From an uncultured Collinsella sp. (lineage in GTDB: Bacteria; Actinomycetota; Coriobacteriia; Coriobacteriales; Coriobacteriaceae): DNA of 14,627 bases. Positions 13,585 through 14,627 of the stretch are shown one piece after another (the stretch's first letter is position 1; each line of letters starts with the position of its first letter). Made by a program: the position numbers and the translations under genes. The DNA lies in NCBI GenBank assembly GCA_900751695.1, contig CAADSS010000009.1, positions 1-14,627 of the forward strand. Direction: 5' to 3'. The notes under the pieces were generated by a model. The model worked only from the letters and a program-made list of their open reading frames with translations. It was not told where the DNA came from and ran no database searches.

Positions 13585-14627
13585 ATGGCTCAAGATAAGT
13601 TTGACGTGGGCGGCATGACATGCGCCGCCTGCCAGGCGCACGTGGACCGTGCTGTGAGCAAGCTCGACGGCGTCGAGAACGTCGCAGTCAACCTACTCGC
13701 CGGTTCCATGATGGTCGACTATGACCCCGCGCAGGTCTCCCCCGACGATATCTGCACCGCCGTCGACCGTGCGGGATACTCGGCCTCGCCCGTCGATGCA
13801 GGCACCGGTGCCGCCGACTCAAACGGCAGCACGCGAGCCAGCTCTGGCGCCGCCCATATGGAGTCGCCAACCAAAAAGCTGGAGGCCGCCGCCTCTGCCA
13901 TGCGCACCCGCCTCATCGTCTCGATCGTATTCCTCATCCCACTGTTCTACATAGGCATGGGGCACATGCTCGGCTGGCCGCTGCCCGGCATCTTCACCGA
14001 CCATACCCACAGCATGACGCTCGCGCTCACCGAGCTCGTCCTGCTCATCCCCATCGTCTATGTCAACGACGCGTACTTTATCAATGGGTTTAAATCGCTC
14101 GCGCACGGCGCGCCCACCATGGACGCCCTCATCGCCGTCGGCGCCACCGCGTCCATTGCCTGGTCGCTCTACGCCATGTTTATCATGGCCGACCAGCTGG
14201 CCACAGGTCAGGTACACGAGGCCATGATAACGGGCATGGACAATCTGTATTTTGAGAGCGCCGGCACGATCCTGTCGCTGGTCACCGTGGGCAAATACCT
14301 CGAGACGCGCAGCAAGTCCAAGACCGGCGGCGCCATCGAGGCGCTCATCGACCTGGCGCCCAAGACCGCGACCATCGTGGCCGACGACGGCACCGAGACC
14401 GCTGTGGACGTCGACGCCATCCTTCCCGGCCAGGTGCTGCGCGTGCGCCCCGGCGAGTCCATCCCTGTCGACGGCGTCGTACTCGAGGGCGCTTCGGCCG
14501 TGGACGAGAGCGCGCTCACCGGCGAGTCCATCCCCGTGGAAAAGACCGCCGGCGACACCGTCAACGCCGCCACTGTCAACCGTACCGGCTCGTTTACCTT
14601 CCGTGCCACACGCGTGGGCGCCGACAC
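13585..14627 (+). CDS. copA: Copper-translocating P1B-type ATPase, N-terminal part (runs off the window)
   Basis: The first 347 residues are present and in frame to the window edge. Residues 5-68 are a heavy-metal-associated domain with GMTCAAC (C13 and C16), which binds Cu(I). A low-complexity Ala/Ser/Gly linker follows. Membrane helices lie near 108-125, 143-161, 178-200 and 221-239. The actuator domain begins after that, with GESIPVDGVV at 290-299 and DESALTGES at 307-315, the TGES loop that drives dephosphorylation. The CPC metal site, DKTGT and ATP-binding domain would lie beyond the end. The protein should export Cu(I) across the cytoplasmic membrane using ATP. AAAGGAG lies five bases before the ATG, and the CsoR-like promoter upstream supports copper rather than zinc or cadmium as substrate. 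Confidence 0.94.
   Translation, partial: MAQDKFDVGGMTCAACQAHVDRAVSKLDGVENVAVNLLAGSMMVDYDPAQVSPDDICTAVDRAGYSASPVDAGTGAADSNGSTRASSGAAHMESPTKKLEAAASAMRTRLIVSIVFLIPLFYIGMGHMLGWPLPGIFTDHTHSMTLALTELVLLIPIVYVNDAYFINGFKSLAHGAPTMDALIAVGATASIAWSLYAMFIMADQLATGQVHEAMITGMDNLYFESAGTILSLVTVGKYLETRSKSKTGGAIEALIDLAPKTATIVADDGTETAVDVDAILPGQVLRVRPGESIPVDGVVLEGASAVDESALTGESIPVEKTAGDTVNAATVNRTGSFTFRATRVGAD

Overview
The window looks like chromosome of a high-G+C gut actinobacterium of the class Coriobacteriia, most likely Collinsella or a close relative. This is an inference from G+C-rich codon use, strong AGGAGG-type ribosome binding sites, and the gene mix: a FucO-type lactaldehyde reductase, a YgiQ-type radical SAM protein, a kinase with a DUF6273-like tail and a copper ATPase. 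No RNA gene, phage gene, transposase or true CRISPR array was recognised.

Layout. Bases 51-2099 hold two minus-strand genes, a FucO-like iron alcohol dehydrogenase and a YoaK/DUF1275 membrane protein, separated by an intrinsic terminator. A plus-strand YgiQ-family radical SAM gene (2350-4491) converges on a minus-strand CPBP intramembrane protease gene (4691-5599); between them lie four imperfect palindromes with a period of about 41 bp. Bases 5655-6079 carry an orphan RelB/DinJ-like antitoxin gene bracketed by two copies of a 27-bp direct repeat. Bases 6099-7036 have no firmly supported gene; they hold a possible gene relic and a segment that ends in a good terminator and may be a small RNA. 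A long DEAD-box RNA helicase gene with an RGG-rich tail follows (7037-9286, minus). Then comes a plus-strand signalling pair: an FHA-domain protein (9794-10756) and a membrane-anchored Ser/Thr-kinase-like protein with a DUF6273-like C-terminal domain (10928-13012). The window closes with the 5' part of a copper P-type ATPase gene behind a CsoR-like operator.

The most unusual non-coding structure is a family of 17-bp half-sites, consensus TGTCTCRATCTGTAACA. They are arranged as 59-bp inverted-repeat units. Five units stand in tandem at 13055-13434 with a period of 80-81 bp, and one lone unit lies at 9557-9615. The family therefore brackets the FHA/kinase pair. It is not a CRISPR array. Because the half-sites alternate in orientation at 38-42 bp spacing, each can pair with the neighbour on either side.

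The FHA protein and the kinase probably act together, since FHA domains read phosphothreonine. A terminator and a large inverted repeat between the two genes suggest they are transcribed or regulated separately. The other genes are independent housekeeping or accessory functions: sugar fermentation, RNA remodelling, membrane proteolysis and copper export.
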